64,000 nt of DNA from Pseudodesulfovibrio tunisiensis (GTDB lineage Bacteria > Desulfobacterota > Desulfovibrionia > Desulfovibrionales > Desulfovibrionaceae). The DNA lies in assembly GCF_022809775.1 (NCBI RefSeq), contig NZ_CP094380.1, forward strand, positions 186,001 through 250,000. Reading direction: 5' to 3'. This document shows, piece by piece, positions 43,549 to 52,664 of the stretch (position 1 is its first letter; each line of letters starts with the position of its first letter). The notes beneath the pieces were generated by a model, which worked only from the letters and a program-made list of their open reading frames with translations, ran no database searches and was not told the DNA's origin. Position numbers and translations under genes: made by a program.

Positions 43549-46500
43549 TCAGGCCTGTTTGGGGGCTGCGGAACGGCGTTTTTCTTGAATCTTCCATTTT
43601 GCTTCTTCCATCGAGCAATAGAGCACCGGAACCACGAATACGGTAAGGATCGCGATGGTCATTCCCCCGAATGAAGGGATGGCCATGGGCACCATGATGT
43701 CTGCGCCGCGGCCTGTGGACGTCAGAACCGGAATCAGGGCCAGAATGGTCGTGGCCGAGGTCATGAGAGCCGGACGGATGCGGCGTTGCGCTCCTTTTCG
43801 TATGGCTGACCGAATGGCAGGGATAGTGCTCATGTCCCGGTTGTCACGGCTTTCGTCAAGGTAGGTGGCCATGATGACGCCATCATCCGAGGCGATGCCG
43901 AACAGGGCGAGAAATCCGACCCAGATGGCGACGCTCAGGTTGATGGGACCGACCTGAAACAGTTCCCGCATGTTCGTGCCGAGCACGCTGAAATTCAGAA
44001 ACCAGTCCTGGGCGTAAAGCCAGATCATCATGAATCCGCCGGACCATGCCACCAGAATGCCGGAGAAAACCATGAGTGTGGTCGCGATGGACTTGAACTG
44101 AAGATAGAGAATGATCACGATGACCAGCAGGGCCAGAGGCAGGATGACGGCCAGTTTTTTCTGGGCCCGAATCTGATTCTGATAGTTGCCTGCGAATTCG
44201 TAGGAAACGCCGCTGGGAACCGTGAGCTCGCCCGCTGCGATCCGGCTTTCGATGTAGCTGGCGGCCTGTTCCACCACATCAACCTCGGCAAAATCCGGCT
44301 TCTTGTCGAAAAGCACGTAACCCACCAGAAACGTGTCTTCGCTCTTGATGACCTGCGGGCCGCGCACGTAGCGGATTTCCGCCAGTTGCTTCATGGGAAT
44401 CTGCTCTCCGGAGGGGGCGGCGACCAGAATGTTTTCAAGCGCCTCGATGGAATCCCGAAGTTCGCGCATGTAGCGAACGCGGATGGGGTAGCGCTCCCGG
44501 CCTTCCACCGTGGTGGAGAGCATCCGACCGCCCACGGCAACTTCCAGTACGTTCTGAACCTTTTGGAGCCTGATGCCGTATCGGGCAATGGCCTGACGAT
44601 CGATGACGATCTCCAGATAGGGTTTGCCCACGATGCGATCGGCCACAACGGCTGCCGGTTGAATGGAGGGCACTTCCTTGAGCAGCTTTTCCAGCCGCAG
44701 GCCGAAAGCCTCGATGGTTTTCAGGTCCGGTCCCTTGATCTTGATGCCCATGGGGGCGCGCATGCCGGATTGGAGCATGACGATACGCGCGGCTATGGGT
44801 TGAAGCTTGGGGGCCGAAGTGGTTCCCGGGATTTCCGCAGCCACGGTGATTTCATCCCAGATGTCGTCCGGAGTCCGGATGCCGGGCCATGCCGTTCTGC
44901 CCGGATTCAGGGACGGATCAAGCGCAGAGCGCCAGAGGCGGAACGGCTTGCCGTCCGTGTCCGGAATGAGCTTGCCGGAATCGTCACGCGGGAAATGGCC
45001 CTGAACAAGGTAGGGCAGTCCGTCTCCGGCTGGCTGCGGCATGCCGTCCTGCGACCGGAAATAGTCCTTCTGGTTCGGGTCGAAGCGAAAGCGAAGTCGG
45101 TTTCCGTTTTCATCAACCAGATATTCGGGGCGGTAGTTGATGACGGTTTCGATCATGGAGACCGGAGCCGGGTCCAAGGGCGTTTCGGCCCGACCCAGTT
45201 TGCCGACCGCACTTTCCACTTCCGGAATGTCCAGGATGCCCATGTCCTGCTTTGCCAGCACGTCGCGGACTTCGCCGATCGAGGCATGGGGCATGGTGGT
45301 GGGCATGTACAGGAACGACCCTTCATCCAGAGGCGGCATGAATTCCTTGCCCAGTCCCGGAAATGCGTGGTTGAGGGCTGCGGCGGGCCGGGATGCGCGG
45401 ATCGAATTCGGAAGCCATGAGGTCAGGGGCGCGGCCCCGAACCAGATGAGCGCACCCAGCAGAATCACGATCGCAGGCAGAATCAGGAAGGCCGCCTTGT
45501 TGTCGAGGGCGCCTTGCAGCATGGCCGGGTAGAACCGTTGGAAAATCTGGAAGAAGAGCATGAGGCCGCCGATGAGCGCCGAAACGAAGATGAAGTTGCG
45601 GACATCGCCTTTTTCCGGTCCCAATGGCAGCCAGTGCGAGGAGAGCACGGCCATGATCATGAAAATCACGCCGTAGTTTTCGGCCTTGCCGAGCCAGCTT
45701 CCGAATCTGGGCGGGATGAGGCGAGCCAGCACGCAGTGCAGTCCGGATATGATGAAGAAGAGGCCGAGCCACCATTTCACGAAAATCGACAGGACTACTC
45801 CGGTTGCCACGGAGAGGATGCTGATCACGTATTTCGAAGAGCAGTTCGGTCTGTCACTGCGTCGGTAGATCATGTGCGCCACGGTCGGCAGGACGGTCAG
45901 GGCCACGACAATGGACGCGATCAGGGCAAAGGTCTTGGTGTAGGCCAGAGGCTTGAACAGCTTCCCTTCCGGGCCTTCCATGGCAAAGACGGGAAGAAAA
46001 CTGACAATGGTGGTGGCCACGGCGGTCATGATGGCGCTGCCCACTTCGGATGTTCCCTTGAAGATCGTGTGCAGTCGGCTCTCGTCCAGTGAAGCCTGTT
46101 CGAATTTTCTGAGGATGTTCTCGCAGACGATGATGCCCATGTCCACCATGGTGCCGATGGCAATGGCTATGCCGGAAAGTGCGACGATGTTTGCGTCCAC
46201 GCGAAATTGCTTCATGGCGATGAAGCACATCAGCACGGCCAGAGGGAGCAGGGAGGAGATGAGCAGTGAACTGCGCAGATGCATCACGGCGATGAGGACC
46301 ACGATGATGGTAATGAGAATTTCTTCGGTCAGTGCCGTGTCGAGTGTCCCCAGTGTTTCGCCGATGAGCCCGGAGCGGTCGTAGAACGGGACGATGGTTG
46401 CTTTGCTCACCGTGCCGTCGGCCAGTACCTTGCTCGGCAGGCCCGGGGAGATTTCCGTGATCTTTTCCTTGACGTTCCTGATGACCTGAAGCGGATTTTC

Positions 46501-47469
46501 TCCGTAGCGGACCACCACGACGCCGCCGACCGCCTCGGCGCCGCCCTTGTCGAGCACACCGCGTCGAAGCGCTGGTCCCAGACTGACCCTTGCCACGTCC
46601 CTGACCCGGATCGGGGTGTTGCGCACGACCTTGATGACGGCTTCCTCGATGTCGTCGAGCTGCTTGACGAAGCCGATGCCGCGAATCAGGTACTCCACCC
46701 TGTTGATTTCGATGGTGCGTGCGCCAACGTCCAGATTGGAGGATTTCACGGCGGAGAAGACATCCTCCAGAGTGACGCCTGTGGTGCGCATGGCATCCGG
46801 ATCCACATCAATCTGGTATTCCTTGACAAATCCGCCAGCCGAAGCCGTTTCGCTTACGCCCTCGGCCGAGAGCAGGGCATAGCGCACATACCAGTCCTGT
46901 ATGCTGCGCAGTTCGTCGAGGTCCCACCCGCCGGTCGGATTGCCGTTTTCGTCCCTGCCTTCCAGCGTGTACCAGAACACCTGCCCCAGAGCCGTTGCAT
47001 CCGGGCCGAGCGTCGGTTGCACACCCTGCGGCAGGGTGCCGGGCGGCAGGCTGTTCAGCTTTTCCAGCAGTCGCGACCGGGACCAGTAGAATTCCACGTC
47101 TTCATTGAAAATGACGTAGATGGTGGAAAATCCGAACATGGAATAGCTGCGCACCGTCTTGACCCCGGGGATGCCGAGCAGGGCCACGGTGAGCGGATAG
47201 GTGACCTGATCTTCCATGTCCTGCGGAGAACGTCCTGTCCATTGGGTGAAGACGATCTGCTGGTTTTCCCCGATGTCCGGTATGGCATCCACGGGCACGG
47301 GATCGCGAGGCAAGCCCTGAATCTTCCAGTCGAACGGGGCCACGATCAGCCCCCAGCCGAGTATCATGGTCACAAGGAGCATGACCACGAGCTTGTGTTC
47401 GAGGCAGAAGCGGATCAGCCTGTCCGTTGCCGTGTCGGCCTGGATGCGGTGCTTGGGGGCGTTTGGCAT
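43549..47469 (-). CDS. cusA: CusA-like heavy-metal efflux RND pump, extra-long
   Basis: 1306 residues, about 250 more than E. coli CusA. Inner-membrane proton-driven pump that sends Cu(I)/Ag(I) from the periplasm through a tripartite complex. Family marks include YPLTVALLGIPGVKTVRSYS, the TM4 segment MVDMGIIVCEN and the metal-path methionines in VSMIET, LYMPTTMPH and SGMRAPMG. Two insertions are visible: extra membrane spans at about 535-700, and an extra periplasmic stretch at about 783-866. The metal is inferred from methionines and neighbours, not proven. Confidence 0.88.
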   Translation of the reverse strand: MPNAPKHRIQADTATDRLIRFCLEHKLVVMLLVTMILGWGLIVAPFDWKIQGLPRDPVPVDAIPDIGENQQIVFTQWTGRSPQDMEDQVTYPLTVALLGIPGVKTVRSYSMFGFSTIYVIFNEDVEFYWSRSRLLEKLNSLPPGTLPQGVQPTLGPDATALGQVFWYTLEGRDENGNPTGGWDLDELRSIQDWYVRYALLSAEGVSETASAGGFVKEYQIDVDPDAMRTTGVTLEDVFSAVKSSNLDVGARTIEINRVEYLIRGIGFVKQLDDIEEAVIKVVRNTPIRVRDVARVSLGPALRRGVLDKGGAEAVGGVVVVRYGENPLQVIRNVKEKITEISPGLPSKVLADGTVSKATIVPFYDRSGLIGETLGTLDTALTEEILITIIVVLIAVMHLRSSLLISSLLPLAVLMCFIAMKQFRVDANIVALSGIAIAIGTMVDMGIIVCENILRKFEQASLDESRLHTIFKGTSEVGSAIMTAVATTIVSFLPVFAMEGPEGKLFKPLAYTKTFALIASIVVALTVLPTVAHMIYRRSDRPNCSSKYVISILSVATGVVLSIFVKWWLGLFFIISGLHCVLARLIPPRFGSWLGKAENYGVIFMIMAVLSSHWLPLGPEKGDVRNFIFVSALIGGLMLFFQIFQRFYPAMLQGALDNKAAFLILPAIVILLGALIWFGAAPLTSWLPNSIRASRPAAALNHAFPGLGKEFMPPLDEGSFLYMPTTMPHASIGEVRDVLAKQDMGILDIPEVESAVGKLGRAETPLDPAPVSMIETVINYRPEYLVDENGNRLRFRFDPNQKDYFRSQDGMPQPAGDGLPYLVQGHFPRDDSGKLIPDTDGKPFRLWRSALDPSLNPGRTAWPGIRTPDDIWDEITVAAEIPGTTSAPKLQPIAARIVMLQSGMRAPMGIKIKGPDLKTIEAFGLRLEKLLKEVPSIQPAAVVADRIVGKPYLEIVIDRQAIARYGIRLQKVQNVLEVAVGGRMLSTTVEGRERYPIRVRYMRELRDSIEALENILVAAPSGEQIPMKQLAEIRYVRGPQVIKSEDTFLVGYVLFDKKPDFAEVDVVEQAASYIESRIAAGELTVPSGVSYEFAGNYQNQIRAQKKLAVILPLALLVIVIILYLQFKSIATTLMVFSGILVAWSGGFMMIWLYAQDWFLNFSVLGTNMRELFQVGPINLSVAIWVGFLALFGIASDDGVIMATYLDESRDNRDMSTIPAIRSAIRKGAQRRIRPALMTSATTILALIPVLTSTGRGADIMVPMAIPSFGGMTIAILTVFVVPVLYCSMEEAKWKIQEKRRSAAPKQA

Positions 47470-47478
47470 GGGCGGTGC

Positions 47479-48093
47479 CTACTGCTTGAGTTGCCGGTTT
47501 GTTTCGCCGCATTTCAGCATGGTTGCGCCGAAATAGGGATTCCTGACGTCCTCGTCGCGTTGCAGCCATGTTGCGCCTTCGTAGTCGAAGGCCATGGGGC
47601 AGAACAATTCGTAGACAGGACCATCGGTCTCCATGCCCAGCTTGAGCACGGCCCGGGTCAGACCGACCGACAGCGGCTCGAAGCCCGTGCGAACGCCCAC
47701 GATGTCCGTTGCTTCCCGGATGGCGGCCAGTCCGTCATTCATTGCTTTCAGGGAGTCGGTCCAGATGTTGTGCGACTGTCCATCCAGCTTGTCAGCCTCG
47801 ACTTTCCGGAGTGCTGCCGCAATCTTTTCGGCAGCAGAGCGGGCCTTTTGCAGGTCGTCTGCGGCAAGGGCTTCGGCCAGAGGCTCGTAGCTGGAGAATA
47901 CGAAACCAAGCTGCTTTCTGAATTCCAGCGGAGCGACATGTTCTCTGGACAGGGTTTCCAGATTGAATGTCGAGGTTAGCAGATCGTAGTGAGCCTGCAT
48001 TTCCGCGAATATTTCCTTCAGTCGTTTCGGGGTCGGCGGGCTTCCGAGGCCAGCATGGCGTCGTTGCCGAGCAGCATGGCGTATTCCTTCCAT
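47479..48093 (-). CDS. DUF3347 domain protein, probably the detached C-terminus of the CusB adaptor
   Basis: 204 residues in a frame that overlaps the last 76 bases of the adaptor gene. The first 30 residues are doubtful. From about 30 on it is a DUF3347 domain, a copper-tolerance domain, ending in CPMAFDYEGATWLQRDEDVRNPYFGATMLKCGE, the hallmark of long CusB adaptors. The domain is normally fused to CusB. Joining needs a one-base backward shift near 48045. The only upstream ATG (48093) has no good ribosome site. Could also be a separate periplasmic protein, but it lacks a signal peptide. Confidence 0.7.
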   Translation of the reverse strand: MEGIRHAARQRRHAGLGSPPTPKRLKEIFAEMQAHYDLLTSTFNLETLSREHVAPLEFRKQLGFVFSSYEPLAEALAADDLQKARSAAEKIAAALRKVEADKLDGQSHNIWTDSLKAMNDGLAAIREATDIVGVRTGFEPLSVGLTRAVLKLGMETDGPVYELFCPMAFDYEGATWLQRDEDVRNPYFGATMLKCGETNRQLKQ

Positions 48094-49607
48094 TGCAGTG
48101 CGGTTTCGTCTTCAAGGTCGGAGTCCTCCACCAATCTGAGTTCCTTGTGGAACCTGCCGAAGGCCAGATGCGCTTGCGCAAGGTCGCCGTTGGCAACGAC
48201 AGGCTTGAGCGACGCGAAAGTCTGGCCCAGCAATCGTAGTTTGGAGAGAAAGAGGGAAGGCAGTTCAGCCTCGGCAACCTGTGTCGTGGCAATTGCGGGG
48301 TTCATCATGCTTGGTCTGGCCACGATCTGGATTGCGCTGTCGATCTTGAAATTGCCCTTGGTCACGACAAGTTCGCCGGGTTCGAGGCCGTTTTTGACGA
48401 TGTAGTATTGTCCGGCTTTGGGGCCGAGCACGATTTCCCTGCCCCGATATGTGCCGGGATCGTTCTTGTCCGCCACGTAGACCACGGCTCGTTTGCCTGT
48501 GATCAGGGGGGCGGATGCCGGAATGACCAGCGGATTGCCATCGGGCGAGGAGTCCGTGCTCTTCTTTTGCTGTACGGCGCGGACAAGCATGCCCGGCTTC
48601 AGGCTGCCGTCCCTGTTGGGGACTTCCAGACGAACCCGTACCGTGCGGCTTTTCTCGTTCACGACAGGATCGATGTAGACGACCTTTCCCTGGAAACGCT
48701 TGCCGGGATAGGCTTCGGTGCTGAAATCGACCTCCTGTCCGATCCTGATCCACGGCAGATCCGATTCATAGGCTTCGAGAATGACCCAGAGCGACGAGAG
48801 GTCGGCAATGGCATAGATGGGGCTGCCTGTCTTGACATACTGCCCTTCGTTCACGTCCTTTCTGATCACCACGCCACCTTGCGGAGCGTACAGAGTGATG
48901 TGATCCGAAGGCGTTCCGCTGTTGACGATGGCTTCTATCTGGCGGTCCGTGAGTCCGAGAAGGCGGAGTTTTTCCCGCGCCGCCTTCCGTGTGCGCATTG
49001 CGCTTTCCTTGACCAGAGAGAGGGTGCTTTTTTCCAGGTCGCGCGCAGCCTTGATGGCCTGAATGAGTTCGGCTTGCGCCGTGAGCAGTTCGGGACTGTA
49101 GATGGAGACCATGGGCTGGCCTCGACGGACCGGGCTACCCGTATAGTCCACATGCATTTTGTCGATCCGGCCGCCGGTCCATGCCGTGATGGTCCGGACC
49201 CGCGTTTCATCGTAGTCCACCTTGCCCACCATGCGGGTCTCCACGGCTACATCCATGCGGCGGACTTCCTCAACGGTGATGCCTGCCAGTTTTCGGGCTT
49301 CGTCCGAAAGGCGAATCTGGCGGAGACTGGTCTGTTCGCCCTCGTCCTTTTTTTTCAGGGGAATCAGATCCATGAAACAGATGGGGCATTGCCCCGGGCT
49401 TGGAAGCTGAATCTGGGGATGCATGGAACAGGTCCAGACAGTTTCCCCTTTCTCGTTGGTCGAGGCTTTCAGTCCATGTTCGGTGTGTTCCTCCAGAGAA
49501 GTCTCCCCTGCCGGGTCGGTACCCCTGAACAGGTAGCCTGCGGCAAAAGCCGCTGCGCAGAAGAGGATCAGGGCGAGAAGTGAAGCGGTTCGTTTCGGTT
49601 TATTCAT
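48018..49607 (-). CDS. cusB: CusB-like periplasmic adaptor of copper/silver efflux
   Basis: 529 residues. N-terminal membrane anchor (9-25), then a heavy-metal-binding domain with CSMHPQ and CPICFMDLIPL (about 60-83), then the adaptor hairpin and barrel domains (YSPELLTAQAELIQAI, ITLYAPQGGVVIRKDV). It links CusA to the outer-membrane factor. The C-terminal part reads into a helical region and stops at 48018; the natural continuation is in another frame (see DUF3347 protein). Start overlaps the end of cusC by eight bases. Confidence 0.9.
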   Translation of the reverse strand: MNKPKRTASLLALILFCAAAFAAGYLFRGTDPAGETSLEEHTEHGLKASTNEKGETVWTCSMHPQIQLPSPGQCPICFMDLIPLKKKDEGEQTSLRQIRLSDEARKLAGITVEEVRRMDVAVETRMVGKVDYDETRVRTITAWTGGRIDKMHVDYTGSPVRRGQPMVSIYSPELLTAQAELIQAIKAARDLEKSTLSLVKESAMRTRKAAREKLRLLGLTDRQIEAIVNSGTPSDHITLYAPQGGVVIRKDVNEGQYVKTGSPIYAIADLSSLWVILEAYESDLPWIRIGQEVDFSTEAYPGKRFQGKVVYIDPVVNEKSRTVRVRLEVPNRDGSLKPGMLVRAVQQKKSTDSSPDGNPLVIPASAPLITGKRAVVYVADKNDPGTYRGREIVLGPKAGQYYIVKNGLEPGELVVTKGNFKIDSAIQIVARPSMMNPAIATTQVAEAELPSLFLSKLRLLGQTFASLKPVVANGDLAQAHLAFGRFHKELRLVEDSDLEDETALQWKEYAMLLGNDAMLASEARRPRND

Positions 49608-50964
49608 GGGGTGGACTCCTTTTCAAAAGCGAACCGTGGAATGCGCACGGCAATTCCCGTCCTACGAGTCTTTCCATTTCGGCAAGGCCGAGGGCCTGAT
49701 CCGTCAGGGCGCGGTAATAGGCCAATTTGAGTTCCAGCAGTGTCTGCTCCGCGCTGATCAGATCAAGGGCGGACCCGGTCCCGGTCATGAAGGCTTCCAT
49801 GGTCACGCCGAGGGCCTGTTCCGCCTTGGGAACCAGCGTATCCCGGTACAGGCCGATTTTTCTCCCGGCATCAAGATATCTGTAATGGGCCAGAGCAAGG
49901 TCGGCGGAGAGCTGCCGGGCAAGCCCGGTTCTGGATTTCCGGGCTGCGAGTATCCGGGCCTGGCTTTCCTGTACGGCCGAGTCCCGGGCTTCCAGCCAGA
50001 TGGGAATGTTGAACGACATGGAGGCCATGACCGGGTTTGCGCCGTCGCCTGTCACACCGGGATTTCTGGCACGATCCACTTCCGTTGTCTCGATGCCGAA
50101 GGTGAAGTCCGGGTAGTAGTTGCGTTCCGCGAGGTCCTTTCCCGCTTCTTCCCGGGACTCGACGGTTTCCCAGTACAGGAGTTTGGGGCTTGCTGTTTGG
50201 AGAATGGCCTGAAGTTCGCCCTCGGAGGCCTTGATGACCATGACCGGAACCGATGCGGGAAAGGGAATGGGGGTTGAGGCAGGGCGATCCATCAGTGCAT
50301 TGAGTCGGGTGACGAGAGGGGCTTGCAGGGCCTGAAGCGAGCCGAGCCGGTCTTCCAGCTTGCCGAGCTCCACCTGCGGGCGGATGATGTCCGAATGTCC
50401 GGCCGCACCCGTGGTGTATCTGGCTGTGGCGATTTTCTCCAGATACCTGACCAGTTCGATGTTTTCGCTGGTGCTCTCGATGGCCTGCGCCAAATAGGCA
50501 TACTCGTAGTACACCTTTTTCACTTCGTTGAAGATGGAGAGCTTGAGGTCGTCGAACTTGGCCTTGAAGCCATCCGCTTCCCTCAGCGCCATTTGTTCCT
50601 TGAAGTCGAGCTTGCCGAAAAAGGGCAGGGTCTGGGACAGGCCGTACTTGTACCGGGCCGGGCCGCCGCGCGTTTCCAGCGGGGTGGTGTAGTAGCCGAA
50701 GGAGAAACGGGGATCGGGCAGAGTGTCTGCCCGGACTGCGCGTTTGGCGGCGGCCTGCCACTGCTGAAACGCAGCCTGCAGTTCGTTGTTGTTTTCCGCA
50801 GCCAGAGCCAGATATTGCTTCAGATTCAGCAATTCGTGCTGGTCGCCGAGATATTGGCCGGGAGATTCGATGGGGCTTTTCTCCAAGGACTTCTGAGCCG
50901 CAATTCCTACTACAGGCAGGATGCTGATGGCGATGAAAAAAAGCAGTGTGGTGAAGGGTTTCAT
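49600..50964 (-). CDS. cusC: CusC-like outer-membrane efflux factor (TolC family)
   Basis: 454 residues from the ATG at 50964 (GGGAG ribosome site); the frame extends 34 codons further. Signal peptide (1-22), then the TolC/OEP fold: LALAAENNNELQAAFQQWQAA, FSFGYYTTPLETRGGPARYKYGLSQTLPFFGKL and the long helical repeats. No N-terminal lipobox is visible. First gene of the operon, with a sigma-54-like promoter upstream. Confidence 0.88.
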   Translation of the reverse strand: MKPFTTLLFFIAISILPVVGIAAQKSLEKSPIESPGQYLGDQHELLNLKQYLALAAENNNELQAAFQQWQAAAKRAVRADTLPDPRFSFGYYTTPLETRGGPARYKYGLSQTLPFFGKLDFKEQMALREADGFKAKFDDLKLSIFNEVKKVYYEYAYLAQAIESTSENIELVRYLEKIATARYTTGAAGHSDIIRPQVELGKLEDRLGSLQALQAPLVTRLNALMDRPASTPIPFPASVPVMVIKASEGELQAILQTASPKLLYWETVESREEAGKDLAERNYYPDFTFGIETTEVDRARNPGVTGDGANPVMASMSFNIPIWLEARDSAVQESQARILAARKSRTGLARQLSADLALAHYRYLDAGRKIGLYRDTLVPKAEQALGVTMEAFMTGTGSALDLISAEQTLLELKLAYYRALTDQALGLAEMERLVGRELPCAFHGSLLKRSPPHE

Positions 50965-50997
50965 CCGAACTCCCGTGTTTGGTATGGCCTTTGTGAA

Positions 50998-51014
50998 CAA
51001 CAAAAGGCGTGCCA
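50998..51014 (-). promoter_or_regulatory. Candidate sigma-54 promoter of the cus operon
   Basis: Minus strand TGGCACG-CCTT-TTGTT, close to the consensus TGGCACG-N4-TTGCT, with correct 10-base GG-to-G spacing (GT in place of GC at -12). Predicted start is about 20 bases before the cusC ATG. Confidence 0.55.
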
Positions 51015-51087
51015 AAGGTTGACAATGATCATGATCTTGACCGGTTGAAGAAAAACATGACGCCAATCCTGATTAAAACAGTCTGAA

Positions 51088-51152
51088 TTTGTGCAATCCA
51101 CATCACTTTTGTCACGCTGTGCACGAGGTGGGCAGGACTTGTTTTGCACAAA
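51088..51152. repeat. Inverted repeats upstream of the sigma-54-like promoter, possible activator sites
   Basis: TTTGTGCAA at 51088-51096 and TTGCACAAA at 51144-51152 are exact inverted repeats, with a GTGCAC palindrome at 51119-51124 between them. They lie about 90-150 bases upstream of the promoter, as enhancer sites of sigma-54 activators usually do. Confidence 0.5.
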
Positions 51153-51432
51153 CGTTTTCCAGTTGTGGCCATGAAGGTAATCATGCTCAGGATTAGCATG
51201 GATCGAGACGTATATAAAGACGCGCGGATTATTAAGCGGCACGTATACGGGGTGCGGGTGGTAAAGGGTTGTCAGGCAGTCGGGAGAGACGAAAAGGTGG
51301 ACTGGGAAGGGGGGGACGAAAAGGTTGTTGGTCCTAGAATCTTGCTGTGGTCAGGAGCTGCGCCGTGGCCCTGATTGCATGTCGAGCCTTGACCGTCGAT
51401 TTTTTCGAACTGGCTGAAGTGCGGGCAGGAGG

Positions 51433-51461
51433 CCCGGGGCGGGCAGGGAGCCCGCCCCGGG
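51433..51461 (-). terminator. GC-rich hairpin after the cytochrome gene
   Basis: CCCGGGGCGGGC / GCCCGCCCCGGG with a short loop, 13 bases past the stop codon at 51474. There is no T run, so its strength as a terminator is uncertain. Confidence 0.6.
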
Positions 51462-51473
51462 TGGTTATGTGTT

Positions 51474-51890
51474 TTAGTACAGGCCGGTCGGGTGACAGGA
51501 GGAATTGGCACAACCAGTCAAGTCCTTGTCGCCGGAGAATTCCTCTTCGTGACAGGACAGGCAGGAGGCCTGTTCGGTTCCCTTCACATGCATTGCCCGA
51601 AAGTAGGACTTGGTGCCTTGAGCATCGGGTGCCGTGTCGGTATGGCAGTTCGAGCAGGACTCGGGTTCGTCTGCCACTTCATTCTTGTGGTGGCAGGTGA
51701 AGCAGTCGATGTCTTCATGACTCGAATGGTTGAAGACAACACCGAGATTGCGTTTGCTGTTTCCTTCGATGAAGTTGATTTCAAGGTCATCGTCGGGAGC
51801 ATCGATGCTGGATACCAGTTCCGTCTGAGCAAAGGCCAACGCCGCAGTAAGACCGATACACAGCAGGGACATGATGAATGCTTTTTTCAT
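51474..51890 (-). CDS. Tetraheme cytochrome c3 of the formate dehydrogenase operon
   Basis: 138 residues from the ATG at 51890 (AGAGGAAAT ribosome site), with a signal peptide of about 22 residues. Four heme attachment sites: CFTCH, CSNCH, CLSCH and CANSSCH (the last with four residues between cysteines, normal for cytochrome c3). Axial histidines are visible around the FNHSSH segment. It takes electrons from the periplasmic formate dehydrogenase. The order fdhA-fdhB-cytochrome c3 is the FdhABC3 arrangement of Desulfovibrio. Confidence 0.93.
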   Translation of the reverse strand: MKKAFIMSLLCIGLTAALAFAQTELVSSIDAPDDDLEINFIEGNSKRNLGVVFNHSSHEDIDCFTCHHKNEVADEPESCSNCHTDTAPDAQGTKSYFRAMHVKGTEQASCLSCHEEEFSGDKDLTGCANSSCHPTGLY

Positions 51891-51911
51891 GATATTTCCT
51901 CTGAGCATGGG

Positions 51912-52664
51912 TTACGCTTTTGTCTTGGCGCTGAAACGGCCAGCAAGCAGATCGCGGCGATTGACGCTTTTCTTGGCCAATGCCTTCTTCACCAGTCTGT
52001 TTCCATCCACGGCCGCGAGCAGGTTGCCGTTGTAGCTTTCCGGCGGTGCCGTGCACAGGTAGATGACACGAACCGACTCGGGGTCGGCAAGGTACGCGTC
52101 GGGATTGGTCTTCTGCACTTCCGCCAGACGTTTTTTGGCGAGAGCAAGCATCTCTTCCCGATCGCCGAAGTTCATCGTGCCGGTGGGGCAGCTCTGAACG
52201 CAGGCAGGAAGCCGACCGGCTTCCACTCGATCCGCGCACATGTCGCACTTGAACCACTGTCCGGTTTCCTCGTCCATGCGGGGAACGTTGTACGGACACA
52301 GCTCTTCACTGGTGACCTTGTCGCCAATGGCTGCCGTGCGGCTGTTCATGACGACGGCCCCGGTCTTGGGATCCTGCACGATGCCGTTGTCGCAGTACAT
52401 GTTGCCGATGTACTTGCAGGGCGGTTCGAGGCAATGACGGCACTGCTCCGGGAAGAAGTACCATTGCAGTTTGCCTTTGGCGTCATGTGCTTCATGGAAG
52501 CGGACAAGACGGATTGTCTTGGAGGACAGGTCCTGCGGATTCTGGTGGGAACCTACGTTCCGGGTCTTTTCCGCCGGAAGGTTTTTCCACTGCTTGCAGG
52601 CGACCTGACATCCACGGCAGGCGGTACACAGGGACAAATCGACAAAGAAGCTTTTACCATTCAT
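51912..52664 (-). CDS. fdhB: Formate dehydrogenase iron-sulfur subunit (beta)
   Basis: 250 residues with ferredoxin-like motifs CTACRGCQVACK, CRHCLEPPC, CDMCADR and CVQSCPTG, giving up to four 4Fe-4S clusters. It carries electrons from FdhA to the cytochrome c3. No signal peptide of its own, so it probably follows FdhA through the Tat route. Start overlaps the fdhA stop by one base (TAATG). Confidence 0.94.
   Translation of the reverse strand: MNGKSFFVDLSLCTACRGCQVACKQWKNLPAEKTRNVGSHQNPQDLSSKTIRLVRFHEAHDAKGKLQWYFFPEQCRHCLEPPCKYIGNMYCDNGIVQDPKTGAVVMNSRTAAIGDKVTSEELCPYNVPRMDEETGQWFKCDMCADRVEAGRLPACVQSCPTGTMNFGDREEMLALAKKRLAEVQKTNPDAYLADPESVRVIYLCTAPPESYNGNLLAAVDGNRLVKKALAKKSVNRRDLLAGRFSAKTKA

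Larger units (their letters stand above)
50965..51473. other. Regulatory and intergenic region between cusC and the cytochrome c3 gene
   Basis: 509 bases without a convincing gene. It holds the candidate sigma-54 promoter (50998-51014), GTGCA-type inverted repeats (51088-51152), and a hairpin ending the cytochrome gene (51433-51461). The short open frame 51144-51374 on the plus strand has no homologue I recognise and is rejected. Confidence 0.6.

Noticed and set aside
46279..47979. 566-codon plus-strand frame opposite cusA and the adaptor region
   Set aside because: Shadow of known genes.
51144..51374. Plus-strand 76-codon frame in the cus control region
   Set aside because: No ribosome site or homology; it overlaps the possible activator sites.
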